The notes beneath the pieces were generated by a model. That model worked only from the letters and a program-made list of their open reading frames with translations. It had not been told where the DNA came from and ran no database searches. This document shows, one piece after another, positions 27,110-35,723 of a DNA stretch of 64,000 nt; position 1 is the stretch's first letter; every line of letters begins with the position of its first letter. A program made the translations under genes and the position numbers. The stretch spans positions 682,001 through 746,000 of the forward strand of contig JAHJBC010000006.1 in assembly GCA_018813765.1 (NCBI GenBank). The letters run 5' to 3'. The DNA is from Gammaproteobacteria bacterium. Its GTDB lineage: Bacteria; Pseudomonadota; Gammaproteobacteria; Burkholderiales; Gallionellaceae.

Positions 27110-27160
27110 ACTGACTGAATGGTAGCACCAAAATGGTCAATAATGGCAATTCAAATACAA

Positions 27161-27174
27161 CTATGTCGACATAG
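27161..27174. promoter_or_regulatory. GntR-type operator, distal
   Basis: CTATGTCGACATAG is a perfect 14-base palindrome sharing the TGTCGACA core with the proximal site. The two centres are 63 bases apart, six helical turns, so dimers bound to both sites would face the same side of the DNA. Confidence 0.65.
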
Positions 27175-27274
27175 CGATGGATTGGACGTGGTAAATGCCC
27201 TGCAACCCGGCAACATGCCGGGCAGCGAGGGTGAGGGGGCGGGGGCGGTGTTGCGGGAAAACGGGGCGGTCTTT

Positions 27275-28165
27275 TCAGACCATGTGCCCCTCGGCGATGT
27301 AATGGTAGACGAGCCCTTTCAGCCAGAGCGCATCCGAGGCGGAGACATTGCGGAAGGCGATGCCGTATTCCAGCAGGTTGCTCTCGTTCCCCAGAGTGTT
27401 GCGCGGTATGCGCACATGCAGGATGCTCGCCTCAAGGTTCAATGTCGTTCCCAAGTCGTCCATGATCGCCAGGAAGGCCAGCCGGAAGGTGCCGCCCGGT
27501 TCGCCCAGGGTGGGTGGGGCATGCAGTTGCGCTCCGTCCGGGCTGAGGTTGACGATGCGCACGATCTCGCGGGTGCCCTGCGGATCGGTCACGGTCGCAT
27601 CCAGGCTCACCCTGGCCCAGGGTGAACGACGCAGCTTCTGCGTGCGCACCTCGGCGGGGTATTCCAGATGCATGTAATGGACTGGGCTGGTACACAGGCG
27701 CTGGATAGCGGCCTGGAACACATAGATGTTGTTGCCGGTCACCATGCGCACTTCCAGTTGCTCGCCGTCGTCGAGTATCAAGGGCACACCGTCGAGCATC
27801 GGCGTCATCACCAGCACGCTCCGCTCCCTGATGTAGCCGATCAGGCGCGCCGAATAATAGGTCTGTACGCTGCGGTTGATCAGGCGCAACTGCACCATTT
27901 CGCCCACCTGCGGCTGGATGCCGGGCGGGGGGAATGGCGTGATCGGCTGGGTCTTCCGGAACTCGGTCCAATCACCGGACTCGTGCGTCTGCTGCTGCGC
28001 ATCCATGTCGCGCAACAGGCCGACAGGCAGCAGGCTCTCCAGTTGGTCGCGGCTTGTCACCATCTCGCCGCGCGCGAACACGATGAAACGATTATGGTCG
28101 TACAGGCGCCAGGGTAAGGGCACGCCTATGGGAACATCTTCGATCGATACTGGTTGCAGGTTCAT
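27275..28165 (-). CDS. YcgR-like PilZ-domain protein
   Basis: A 296-residue cytoplasmic c-di-GMP effector candidate. An N-terminal YcgR-type domain (about residues 1-150) is followed by a PilZ domain (about 165-290). The c-di-GMP-binding pattern is present as RRSPWAR (the RxxxR motif) and NLSPDGAQ (the D/NxSxxG motif). YcgR proteins act as a flagellar brake when c-di-GMP is high; no flagellar genes are in view here. It is the last gene of a minus-strand stress cluster. The two diguanylate cyclases in this window are possible c-di-GMP sources. Confidence 0.85.
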   Translation of the reverse strand: MNLQPVSIEDVPIGVPLPWRLYDHNRFIVFARGEMVTSRDQLESLLPVGLLRDMDAQQQTHESGDWTEFRKTQPITPFPPPGIQPQVGEMVQLRLINRSVQTYYSARLIGYIRERSVLVMTPMLDGVPLILDDGEQLEVRMVTGNNIYVFQAAIQRLCTSPVHYMHLEYPAEVRTQKLRRSPWARVSLDATVTDPQGTREIVRIVNLSPDGAQLHAPPTLGEPGGTFRLAFLAIMDDLGTTLNLEASILHVRIPRNTLGNESNLLEYGIAFRNVSASDALWLKGLVYHYIAEGHMV

Positions 28166-28215
28166 TTTGGCTCGTCCATTGAAGTTTCAATCACGAGTCG
28201 CAACCGTTCTTGCAC

Positions 28216-28569
28216 TCAACTTTCATCCTTGCGTCTGGCTTCATGCTGCTTTGCATGATGGTCGTGCAGCCTGCGCGCATACTCCTCCAACTGGCGTTTG
28301 GCGATATCGAACGCATCGCGTAATGCCACGTAAACATCTTCGTCGTGGTCGCGGTTGACCGCGATCTCACTTCCGGCCACGCCAATGTCGATGTGTACCG
28401 TGTATTGCCTGCCCTGATGACGGTGCTTGTGCGGCATTTCCACCACCACACGACAGGACATGATGTGGTCGAAGAACTCGTGCAGTTTCATCGCTTTCTC
28501 GCGGATGTGGGTTTCCAGCGCTTCCGATGCCGGCATGCCGCGGATGGTGATCTGTAGCGGAATCTGCAT
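28216..28569 (-). CDS. hpf: HPF/RaiA-family ribosome-associated protein
   Basis: A 117-residue protein of the ribosome hibernation factor family that binds the 30S decoding centre and idles ribosomes in stationary phase or stress. It starts MQIPLQITIRGMPASEALET, as in the family, and carries RVVVEMPHKHRHQGRQYTVH (the beta-sheet core) and DEDVYVALRDAFDIAKRQLE (the second helix). The tail is short and His-rich. It has no long C-terminal dimerisation domain, so it is the short form. It lies in the stress cluster between the YcgR-like and BCAM0308-like genes. Confidence 0.85.
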   Translation of the reverse strand: MQIPLQITIRGMPASEALETHIREKAMKLHEFFDHIMSCRVVVEMPHKHRHQGRQYTVHIDIGVAGSEIAVNRDHDEDVYVALRDAFDIAKRQLEEYARRLHDHHAKQHEARRKDES

Positions 28570-28598
28570 GGGCTTGTCCTTTGGTCCGTATCGCTCGT

Positions 28599-29099
28599 TC
28601 AGCGCGTCCAGATCACTCGCAGCAGATACTGTTCCGGGTTGTAGTGGAACTCCAGTTCGCCGCGATAGGCATGGTGCAGGGCTTCGCCGATGCCGCGCGC
28701 CAGATGGATGTCGGTCGTGGTGATCAGGATGCCGTTGTCCGTGTTTTCGATGTCCATGATGCGCTGCAACGGATGTGAGGTCTTTTCCGTCGCCTCGTGA
28801 TGGCGTACTTGTTGCAGGATCTCCTGCTCATGCGCCGCAAAGAAACTGCCGCTCAGCATCACATAACCCGCCGGGTCGCGCTCGCGGATGCGTTGGCAGG
28901 CGGGGCAAAATGATTCATGGGCATGCGCGGGTTTCGACAGCCACTGCCAGTGGCCGTCGTGGTACACGGCGCCACAATCCGGGCAGAGCGTGGGCTCGGG
29001 CAGTTTGCCCCTGGCCTGGTAGGCATCGTGGACGGTTTCCTGCAGCAATTGTTCGCGACGGAAGAACTTGAATCCGGGCGGATGTGTCTGGCGGTGCAT
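28599..29099 (-). CDS. BCAM0308-family protein
   Basis: A 166-residue protein matching the BCAM0308 family, named from a Burkholderia cenocepacia gene in its low-oxygen-activated locus. Two CxxC pairs (CPDCGAVYHDGHW and SFCPACQRI) suggest a zinc ribbon. The C-terminal half contains ENTDNGILITTTDIHLARGI, a small alpha/beta domain. The ATG at 29099 has GAAGGAG upstream. The gap to the AmrS-like gene is 11 bases, so they are co-transcribed. The molecular role is unknown; translation or stress functions are suggested only by neighbours. Confidence 0.8.
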   Translation of the reverse strand: MHRQTHPPGFKFFRREQLLQETVHDAYQARGKLPEPTLCPDCGAVYHDGHWQWLSKPAHAHESFCPACQRIRERDPAGYVMLSGSFFAAHEQEILQQVRHHEATEKTSHPLQRIMDIENTDNGILITTTDIHLARGIGEALHHAYRGELEFHYNPEQYLLRVIWTR

Positions 29100-29110
29100 G
29101 GCGGGCTCCT

Positions 29111-30208
29111 TCATTTGTACGTGTGCAGGTGGACGGGAATCATGCGCGATCCGAACGGCTTGCCGAATTCGCCGAACCTTCCGGCGATGCGGGTCCCGCA
29201 TTGCGGGCAGGCTCCTTGCGGTGTGATGTCGTAATGCAGTATCTCGTACCAGTCCCGCACCACGAGCACACGTCGGCACTTCGGACAGAAAGTGGTATCG
29301 CCTTCGGCATCGTGCACGTTGCCGGTATAGACATAGTGCAACCCGGCATCAAGCGCGATGAGGCGCGCCTTGCGCAAAGTGGCGGACGGCGTCGCCGCAA
29401 CATCCGGCATCTTCCATTCCGGCTTGAAGGCGGTGAAATGCAGCGGCACATCCGGTCCCAGCTCCTTCGCCACCCATGCGCTCAACGCCCTGAGCTCGGC
29501 ATCGGAATCGTTGTGGCCGGGAATGAGCAGGGTGGTGATCTCCAGCCAGCAATCGGTCTCATGGTGTACATAGGCCAGGTTGTCCAGCACCGGCTGCAGA
29601 TGGCCGCCGCAGAGTTTGACGTAGAACGCGTCGCTGAAACTCTTGAGGTCGATGTTGGCCGCGTCCATTTTGGCGTAGAACTCGCGCATCGGTGCATCGT
29701 GCAGATACCCGGCGGTGACGGCGATGGTCTTGATGCCGAGCGCATGGCAGGCATCGGCCGTGTCGAGCGCATATTCGAAGAAGATCACCGGGTCGTTATA
29801 GGTGAAGGCCACGCTCCGGCTGTCATATTTCTTCGCCGCCTTTGCGATGTCTTCCGGCGTGGCCTGATCCATGAGCCGATCCATCTCGCGCGACTTGGAG
29901 ATATCCCAGTTCTGGCAAAACTTGCAGGCCAGGTTGCAGCCCGCGGTGCCGAAAGAGAATACGCTGGTGCCGGGGTAGAAATGGTTGAGCGGTTTCTTCT
30001 CCACCGGGTCGATGCAGAAGCCGGACGAACGTCCATAGGTGGTGAGTACCATGCGGTTGTCCGCCATGCCGCGCACGAAGCACGAGCCGCGCTGTCCCTC
30101 GTGCAGTTTGCAATCGCGCGGGCACAGGTCGCACTGGATGCGGCCGTCCTCCAGCTTGTGCCAATATCTTGCCGGGTGGCGTTCGGTCTTGCCGATAGGT
30201 TCGTCCAT
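29111..30208 (-). CDS. amrS: AmmeMemoRadiSam-system radical SAM enzyme
   Basis: A 365-residue radical SAM protein of the AmrS (formerly pyruvate-formate-lyase-activase-like) family. The [4Fe-4S]/SAM motif is CNLACKFCQNWD. A Cys-rich N-terminal segment (CDLCPRDCKLHEGQRGSC) and a C-terminal zinc-ribbon-like region (CPKCRR, CPQCGTR) flank the TIM barrel. The usual partner proteins AmrA (AMMECR1) and AmrB (Memo) are not in this window. The ATG at 30208 has AAAGGAA upstream. The substrate is unknown. Confidence 0.88.
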   Translation of the reverse strand: MDEPIGKTERHPARYWHKLEDGRIQCDLCPRDCKLHEGQRGSCFVRGMADNRMVLTTYGRSSGFCIDPVEKKPLNHFYPGTSVFSFGTAGCNLACKFCQNWDISKSREMDRLMDQATPEDIAKAAKKYDSRSVAFTYNDPVIFFEYALDTADACHALGIKTIAVTAGYLHDAPMREFYAKMDAANIDLKSFSDAFYVKLCGGHLQPVLDNLAYVHHETDCWLEITTLLIPGHNDSDAELRALSAWVAKELGPDVPLHFTAFKPEWKMPDVAATPSATLRKARLIALDAGLHYVYTGNVHDAEGDTTFCPKCRRVLVVRDWYEILHYDITPQGACPQCGTRIAGRFGEFGKPFGSRMIPVHLHTYK

Positions 30209-30267
30209 CGGTCGTTCCTTTCGTCGGCAAGCTCGCTGTTCCGGACTTGTCCGCAACGAAGTGACGT

Positions 30268-30717
30268 TCAGGTGATGGATATCTCCTTGCGCGAGGAGCC
30301 GGATTTCTTCGGCAGGGTCAGTTCGAGTACGCCGTCGGCATATTTCGCCACGACCTTGCCCTGATCCACCTCGTTGGCCAGGGTGAAACTGCGCATGGCC
30401 ATGCCATAGCTGCGTTCGCTGCGGATCGCGCGTTCGCCTTCCTTCTTTTCCTTTTCCTTCTTGATCTCGGCACTGATGGCGACATGATTGCCTTCGACGG
30501 AAACGTGGATGTCCTCTTTCTTTACACCGGGGATCTCGGCCTTGATCGTGTACATCCCGTCCGCTTCCTTCACATCCATCCTGATCTGCGGTTCCATTTC
30601 CATGCTTTTTCGCATGAGGGGACGGACCATGGGTCTGGAGAGCAGGTTTTCGATATCGAAGAAGGGGTCGAAACTGGTCAGTTCATTGAACGGATCGTAA
30701 CGGGTGAGGTTGCTCAT
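30268..30717 (-). CDS. Small heat-shock protein Hsp20
   Basis: A 149-residue alpha-crystallin-domain chaperone that holds unfolded proteins. The N-terminal arm (MSNLTRYDPFNELTSFDPFF) is followed by the crystallin domain (about residues 45-135; DMYTIKAEIPGVKKEDIHV-like core, then ERSYGMAMRSFTL) and ends with the LTLPKK segment and a short tail. It lies with the cold-shock protein and HPF in one minus-strand stress cluster. Confidence 0.93.
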   Translation of the reverse strand: MSNLTRYDPFNELTSFDPFFDIENLLSRPMVRPLMRKSMEMEPQIRMDVKEADGMYTIKAEIPGVKKEDIHVSVEGNHVAISAEIKKEKEKKEGERAIRSERSYGMAMRSFTLANEVDQGKVVAKYADGVLELTLPKKSGSSRKEISIT

Positions 30718-30760
30718 GATATGTCTCCTGAGGATGTGTTCATGAATGACGATGCAAAGG

Positions 30761-30964
30761 TCAGGCGATCTGGATGTTGCTTGCCTGCTTGCCCTTCGCC
30801 CCCTGCGTCACTTCGAAGCTGACCTTTTGGCCCTCCTGAAGCGATTTGTAGCCGTGCATACTGATGGCGGAATAATGAGCGAACAGATCGGGGCTGCCGT
30901 CATCGGGAGTAATGAAGCCGAAACCTTTTTCGCTACTGAACCATTTGACTGTGCCAATCGTCAT
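30761..30964 (-). CDS. Cold-shock-domain protein
   Basis: A 67-residue CspA-type protein that binds single-stranded RNA and DNA. RNP1 is KGFGFITPD and RNP2 is DLFAHYSAI, where the usual VFVHFSAI is slightly altered. The start [14 protein letters not shown] is canonical. It is a monocistronic-sized gene upstream of hsp20, 43 bases from it. Confidence 0.95.
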   Translation of the reverse strand: MTIGTVKWFSSEKGFGFITPDDGSPDLFAHYSAISMHGYKSLQEGQKVSFEVTQGAKGKQASNIQIA

Positions 30965-31064
30965 TGCGCTATCTCCTTGCTGAAAAAAATATTGAAATCA
31001 CCTGCGGTATACCTGATTGAAAGATTGGTCACGACATGACCCGGCCGTGGCGGGTTTCTCCGCA

Positions 31065-31271
31065 TCACATCTTTCTGTCCTTGCGTGCGGCTTCGAAACA
31101 GTCCTCGCGCCAGATACAGCCGAGTTGATCACACACGCCGTCATAGGCGGTGGCATAACAATTGAAATTGCCCTCCCGAGTCTGGATGGACCTGATCAGC
31201 TCGGTCTTGAAAAGGTAGCCGGCGGTGATGCCGTGCTTCTTGGCGATATCCCTGACTTCCGTGATGTCCAT
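31065..31271 (-). CDS. SAP-like small protein with Cys-containing tail
   Basis: A 68-residue protein. Residues 1-33 (DITEVRDIAKKHGITAGYLF, then KTELIRSIQ) look like a SAP-type helix-extension-helix nucleic-acid-binding motif. The tail (NFNCYATAYDGVCDQLGCIW and onward) has four Cys residues and could bind a metal. Similar small proteins occur near stress genes in proteobacteria. It is the most upstream gene of the minus-strand cluster. Confidence 0.7.
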   Translation of the reverse strand: MDITEVRDIAKKHGITAGYLFKTELIRSIQTREGNFNCYATAYDGVCDQLGCIWREDCFEAARKDRKM

Positions 31272-31790
31272 GCTGGTTCTCCCTGTTCAGATGCCGATTG
31301 CCATCGGCGGGTCAAGGCAGGGTGATGCTGGCCAAGTGCCAGGCTGATTTGATGTTGCACCCGTTCCTGCGGTAGTAACGAAAGTTTCCGATGAAGCGGA
31401 TAAGTCTTGAAAAAGTACGAGCCATGGCCACCTCCTTGTCTGCGCCCCTTGGCGGAGATAGTTGTCGGGTTGGTCCAGCAAATTAAATCTTCCCGTTCCT
31501 CCCGGAACGACATCCCCATCGGGGGAAGCCAATGCTCCCGGATACATCCTCTGCCGGTGAATTCGAACATCTGGGACTCACTCCGGGAGCGCGTGGCAAA
31601 AGTAACGCAGAGCGCAGGTCGCAGCTATACGCATAAACGCGTATTAGTAGCCGCCTCTATTGCACGGGGGCATGAATGTATCTATAACTCGCTCATGGAT
31701 TGAGTCCCGCAATCAGGCATGCGGGGGCGGCGAGGGCACTTTCGAGTGTGCGTTCCCGAACAATGTCAGCACGCGATGATGGGGATATGC
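31272..31790. other. Divergent intergenic region, no convincing gene
   Basis: These 519 bases separate the minus-strand stress cluster from the plus-strand polyamine transporter. Open frames exist on both strands, but none has a convincing ribosome site or family resemblance. The region must hold promoters for both directions; I could not define them with confidence. Confidence 0.5.
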
Positions 31791-32876
31791 ATGGCCCGAC
31801 TTGAACTCAGAAACATCACGCGCCGCTTCGGTGACTTCGTCGCTGTGGACGATGTCAGCCTCACCATCGAATCGGGCGAGTTCTTTACCCTGCTGGGTCC
31901 TTCCGGCTGCGGCAAGACCACCATCCTGCGCATGATCGCCGGTTTCGAATTTCCCGATGCCGGGCAGATACTGCTGGATGGGATCGATCTGGTCGGTACT
32001 CCTGCCGAGAAACGTCCTGTCCACACCGTATTCCAGAGTTACGCGTTGTTCCCACATCTGACGGTCGGGGAAAACATTTCCTTTCCGTTACGCATGGCGC
32101 GCCATGCTGCGGCAGATATCCGGCAACGTCTGAAGGAAGCGCTGGAGCAGGTGCGATTGGGAGGCAAGGCGGGCAAATACCCGCACGAACTTTCCGGCGG
32201 TGAGCAACAGCGCGTGGCATTGGCGCGCGCGCTGATCAACCGTCCGCGCCTGCTGTTGCTCGATGAATCGCTGGCGGCGCTGGATGCCAAACTGCGCGAA
32301 GAGATGCAGGTCGAACTGATCAACCTGCAGCGCGAAGTTGGCATTACCTTTGTGTTTGTGACGCATGCGCAGGTGGAAGCGCTGGCGCTGTCGCATCGCA
32401 TCGCGGTAATGAACCAGGGCAAGGTCGAGCAGGTGGATGAACCGGCCAGGCTTTACGGCTTTCCGCGCAACCGTTTTGTTGCCGACTTCATCGGCCAGAT
32501 CACCATGATCCCGGCGCAGGTGGAGGAATCCGCTCATGGTCACCGGCGCTTGGTGGTGGACGGGCTGGGCGAGATCGTTACGCCTTTGCCGCAGGGCGTG
32601 GTGATTGGCGACAAGGGCGTGTTCGCCATCCGCCCCGAACAGGTGCGCATCGGTGTGCAGGCCGAGCTGGCCGAATTGAAGAACCACTTTACCGGCGAGG
32701 TGCACAGTCTGTTGTATCAGGGCGATGTCAGCGTGTACCGGGTTCGGCTGCCCAACGGCACGATGATCGAAGCGCTGTTGCCCAATTCGGCGCCGGGGCG
32801 CGCCGAGCTGTTCAAGGTGGGCGCGGAGATCAAGGTCGGCTGGCGCCACGATGCTGGAGTGTTTCTGCATGAATGA
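31791..32876 (+). CDS. potA: Polyamine ABC transporter, ATP-binding protein
   Basis: A 361-residue ATPase of the spermidine/putrescine importer. Walker A is GPSGCGKTT, the Q-loop lies at VFQSYALFPH, the signature is LSGGEQQRVALARAL and the Walker B segment is LLLLDESLAALD. The H-loop reads VTHAQVEALALS, where most PotA proteins have VTHDQEEALTMS. The C-terminal TOBE region (about residues 235-360) is present. The ATG at 31791 matches the family start (MARLELRNITRRFG). The stop overlaps potB (ATGA-type). Confidence 0.93.
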   Translation: MARLELRNITRRFGDFVAVDDVSLTIESGEFFTLLGPSGCGKTTILRMIAGFEFPDAGQILLDGIDLVGTPAEKRPVHTVFQSYALFPHLTVGENISFPLRMARHAAADIRQRLKEALEQVRLGGKAGKYPHELSGGEQQRVALARALINRPRLLLLDESLAALDAKLREEMQVELINLQREVGITFVFVTHAQVEALALSHRIAVMNQGKVEQVDEPARLYGFPRNRFVADFIGQITMIPAQVEESAHGHRRLVVDGLGEIVTPLPQGVVIGDKGVFAIRPEQVRIGVQAELAELKNHFTGEVHSLLYQGDVSVYRVRLPNGTMIEALLPNSAPGRAELFKVGAEIKVGWRHDAGVFLHE

Positions 32877-33777
32877 CGAACGCAAACTGTCGCGCTCCAC
32901 ACGCTTCCCCCGCTGGCTGGTGAGCGGCCCGCCGTTGCTGTTCCTGTTGCTGCTGGTCGCGATACCCGGCGTGATCATGGTGTTCGCCTCGTTCCGCTAT
33001 CCCGGCGAATTCGGCGGCCTGGCGCCGCTCGCGGCAAGCGATCCGCAGACCTTGCATGGCTTCACCACCGAGACCTACCGGTTCTTTTTCAGCGACTTCA
33101 TCTACGTCGAGGTTTTCATCAAATCGTTTGTGATGGCGCTCGCCACCACGCTCATCTGTCTGGTCATGGCATACCCGCTGGCGCTGCTGATCGCGCGCAG
33201 CCCGAAGCGCAGCCGCAATCTGATGATGTTGCTGGTGATCCTGCCGTTCACCAGCAATTTCCTGATCGGCATCTATGCCTGGATGATCATTCTCGGGCCG
33301 CAGGCTGCGCTCAACCAGCTCATCAATATCCTGCTCGGCATCTTCGGCGCAGCACCCGTGCAGTTGCTGTTCTCGCCGTTCGCGGTGATGATCACCATGG
33401 TCTATGTGTACCTGCCGTTCATGGTGCTGCCGCTCTACACCAACCTGGAAAAACACGATCCCGCGCTGCTCGACGCGGCACAGGACCTCGGCGCAAATGC
33501 CTGGCAGCGTTTCTGGCGCGTGACCTTTCCGCTGTCGCAACCGGGCATTTTCGCGGGCTCCGCGCTTGTATTCATCCCGGCCATCGGCATGTTCGCCGTG
33601 CCGGAGCTGCTCGGCGGCATTGGCGACATCATGATCGGCAACCTGATCAAGGATCAATTCCTCGGCACACGCGACTGGCCGTTCGGTTCCACGCTGGCGA
33701 TCCTGCTGACTCTGGCGGTGCTGCTGGTGGTCTGGCTCGTCGCCAAACTTTCCGGACGCGGAGGCCGCTATGCGTAG
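32869..33777 (+). CDS. potB: Polyamine ABC transporter, permease PotB
   Basis: A 302-residue inner-membrane permease with about six transmembrane helices. The EAA-type loop (LLDAAQDLGANAWQRFWRVT FPLSQPG in the cytoplasmic loop) contacts PotA. The start overlaps the potA stop by 8 bases and the 3' end overlaps potC by 8 bases, so the four genes form a tightly coupled operon. Confidence 0.93.
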   Translation: MNDERKLSRSTRFPRWLVSGPPLLFLLLLVAIPGVIMVFASFRYPGEFGGLAPLAASDPQTLHGFTTETYRFFFSDFIYVEVFIKSFVMALATTLICLVMAYPLALLIARSPKRSRNLMMLLVILPFTSNFLIGIYAWMIILGPQAALNQLINILLGIFGAAPVQLLFSPFAVMITMVYVYLPFMVLPLYTNLEKHDPALLDAAQDLGANAWQRFWRVTFPLSQPGIFAGSALVFIPAIGMFAVPELLGGIGDIMIGNLIKDQFLGTRDWPFGSTLAILLTLAVLLVVWLVAKLSGRGGRYA

Positions 33778-34546
33778 GGGGCCGTGGCTATGGGCGGCGG
33801 CGCTGGCGGCATATGCCTTCCTGTACCTGCCGCTCACCATTGTCGTCATCTACTCGTTCAACGACTCGCGCCTGAACGCCGAGTGGGTCGGTTTTACCTG
33901 GCACTGGTACCACGAACTTTTTCACGACGAGGACATGCTGATCGCGGCGGGGAATTCACTGCTGATCGCGCTGATCGCCAGCCTCTCGGCCACCCTGCTC
34001 GGTACCATGGCGGGCCTTGCCATGCATCGCTACGACCTGAAGCTGCTCAATTTCATGGTGCTGGCGCCGGTGGCGATGCCGGAGATATTGCTCGGCGTGT
34101 CGCTGCTGCTGTTCTTCATCCAGGTGCTCAACCTCACGCTCGGCATGCTGTCCATCGTGCTGGCCCACATCACCTTCTCCATCGGCTTCGTCGCGGTGAT
34201 CGTGCGCGCGCAACTGACCAGCATCGACGAAAGCCTGTTCGAGGCCGCGCGCGACCTTGGCGCCACACCGTGGGAGACCTTCCGCTACGTCACCTTCCCG
34301 CTGATCCTGCCTGCGGTGATCGCGGGCGGGCTGATGGCATTCACGTTGTCCATCGACGATTTCGTGGTCACCTTCTTCACTGCCGGGGTGGGCGTGCAGA
34401 CGCTGCCGCTGCGCATCTACTCCATGATCAAGATCGCGGTGACGCCGGAAGTGAACGCGGTGTCGACGCTGATGATGCTGCTTACGTTGGGCATGATCGT
34501 GCTGGCGTCGCGCATTGCGCCGGATGTGCTGAAGGGGAAGGTTTAG
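33770..34546 (+). CDS. potC: Polyamine ABC transporter, permease PotC
   Basis: A 258-residue permease with about six transmembrane helices. The EAA loop is FEAARDLGATPWETFRYVTF. The start region with LTIVVIYSFNDSRLNAEWVG is typical of PotC/PotI. It is followed two bases later by the first start codon of the binding-protein gene. Confidence 0.93.
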   Translation: MRRGPWLWAAALAAYAFLYLPLTIVVIYSFNDSRLNAEWVGFTWHWYHELFHDEDMLIAAGNSLLIALIASLSATLLGTMAGLAMHRYDLKLLNFMVLAPVAMPEILLGVSLLLFFIQVLNLTLGMLSIVLAHITFSIGFVAVIVRAQLTSIDESLFEAARDLGATPWETFRYVTFPLILPAVIAGGLMAFTLSIDDFVVTFFTAGVGVQTLPLRIYSMIKIAVTPEVNAVSTLMMLLTLGMIVLASRIAPDVLKGKV

Positions 34547-34548
34547 CG

Positions 34549-35703
34549 ATGTTCAGCAGGAAAGACAATATCCACGAAAAACACGAAATAAGTGTCGCGG
34601 ATCCATATATGAATTATCGACTTCCTTTTCGTGCCTTTCGTGTATTTCGTGGACTGATGTTTTTTGCTTTCCTTGTGCAGCTTAACTGTGCCCACGCCGA
34701 AGACGTCCTCCACCTCTACAACTGGAACAACTACATCTCCGACACCACCATAGCCCGCTTCGAGAAGCAATGCGCTTGCCGCGTGGTGCAGGACTACTAC
34801 TCGGACAACGAGGAGATGCTGGCCAAGCTGGCTGCCGGGGCTACCGGTTACGACCTCATCGTGCCGACCGGCAACGCGGTGGAAGCGCTGATCCGCCAGC
34901 GCGCCCTGCGACCGCTGGACAAGAGCCTGCTGCCGAACCTGAACAACATCGATCAGGCGTATCTGAACACCGTGTTCGATCCCGGCAACCGCTATTCGGT
35001 GCCGTACGCCTACACGCTCACGCTGATCGGCTACAACAGCGAGAAAATGCGCGAGCTGCAATTGCCGGTCGACAGCTGGGCGGTGATCTTTGAGCCGCGT
35101 TATCTGGAGAAGCTGAAAGGCCATGTAACCGTGCTCGACAGTCAGCGCGAGTTGCTGGCGGCCGCATTGAAGTACCTTGGTTATTTCGCCAACGATACCG
35201 ACGAGACGCACTGGAAGAAAGCGCGCGACCTGATCATTCGCGCCAAGCCGTACTGGGCGGCGTTCAATGCTTCGAGTTACATCAAGGAGCTAACGGTCGG
35301 CAACATCTGGCTGGTGCACGGATATTCCAACGACATCTTCCAGGCCGATCTCGACGCGCAGAATGCGCAGCGCGGCTTCCGCATCCTTGCCGGTATTCCG
35401 AAGGAGGGCGCGGTGCTGGCGCTCGACTCGATGGTGCTGCACAAGAGCGGACCGCGTCCCGACCTCGCGCACCGTTTCATCGACTTCATGCTCGACGGCC
35501 ACAATTCGTCCGAACTCACCAACCTGATCGGTTCCGGCAATCCCAACCTGGCCGCGCGCCGCTACATCCAGCCCGAGATCGCGCAGAGCCCGGCAGTGTT
35601 CCCGGACAAGACGCAGCAGGAAAATCTGGAGATGCTGCGCGACCTGGACAGGCACCAGCGTCGCGTGCTGTCGCGCATCTGGACCGAGATCAAACTGAGA
35701 TAG
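34549..35703 (+). CDS. potD: Polyamine-binding periplasmic protein with repeat in leader
   Basis: A 384-residue (from 34549) solute-binding protein of the PotD/PotF family. The mature protein begins at about EDVLHLYNWNNYISD, the classic start, and continues with YDLIVPTGNAVEAL. The leader is abnormal. From ATG 34549 (best Shine-Dalgarno, GGGGAAGG) it reads MFSRKDN and then a segment encoded by a CACGAAA inverted repeat (34571-34654), then the hydrophobic core MFFAFLVQLNCAHA. Alternative in-frame starts are 34609, which gives a conventional 30-residue signal peptide with its Arg residues encoded by the repeat, and 34657. The repeat length, 84 bases, preserves the frame. Confidence 0.85.
   Translation: MFSRKDNIHEKHEISVADPYMNYRLPFRAFRVFRGLMFFAFLVQLNCAHAEDVLHLYNWNNYISDTTIARFEKQCACRVVQDYYSDNEEMLAKLAAGATGYDLIVPTGNAVEALIRQRALRPLDKSLLPNLNNIDQAYLNTVFDPGNRYSVPYAYTLTLIGYNSEKMRELQLPVDSWAVIFEPRYLEKLKGHVTVLDSQRELLAAALKYLGYFANDTDETHWKKARDLIIRAKPYWAAFNASSYIKELTVGNIWLVHGYSNDIFQADLDAQNAQRGFRILAGIPKEGAVLALDSMVLHKSGPRPDLAHRFIDFMLDGHNSSELTNLIGSGNPNLAARRYIQPEIAQSPAVFPDKTQQENLEMLRDLDRHQRRVLSRIWTEIKLR
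34571..34654. repeat. CACGAAA-type inverted repeat element, copy 4, inside potD leader
   Basis: The left arm begins at 34571 (TCCACGAAAAACACGAAATA) and the right arm ends at 34654 (TTTCGTGTATTTCGTGGAC). Unlike the other three copies it lies within a coding frame, encoding FRAFRVFRGL-like residues from its right arm. It is 84 bases long, a multiple of three. Confidence 0.88.
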
Positions 35704-35723
35704 GCGCGAACGGGGAGACAGGC

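Noticed and set aside
31196-31570. Open frames of 86-124 residues in the divergent region upstream of potA.
   Set aside because: They overlap each other and the SAP-like gene, have no ribosome site and resemble nothing known.
393-34654. Regularly patterned CACGAAA repeats, considered as CRISPR or phage attachment sites.
   Set aside because: The copies are isolated, inverted within each element, and not in an array with spacers; no cas or integrase genes adjoin them.
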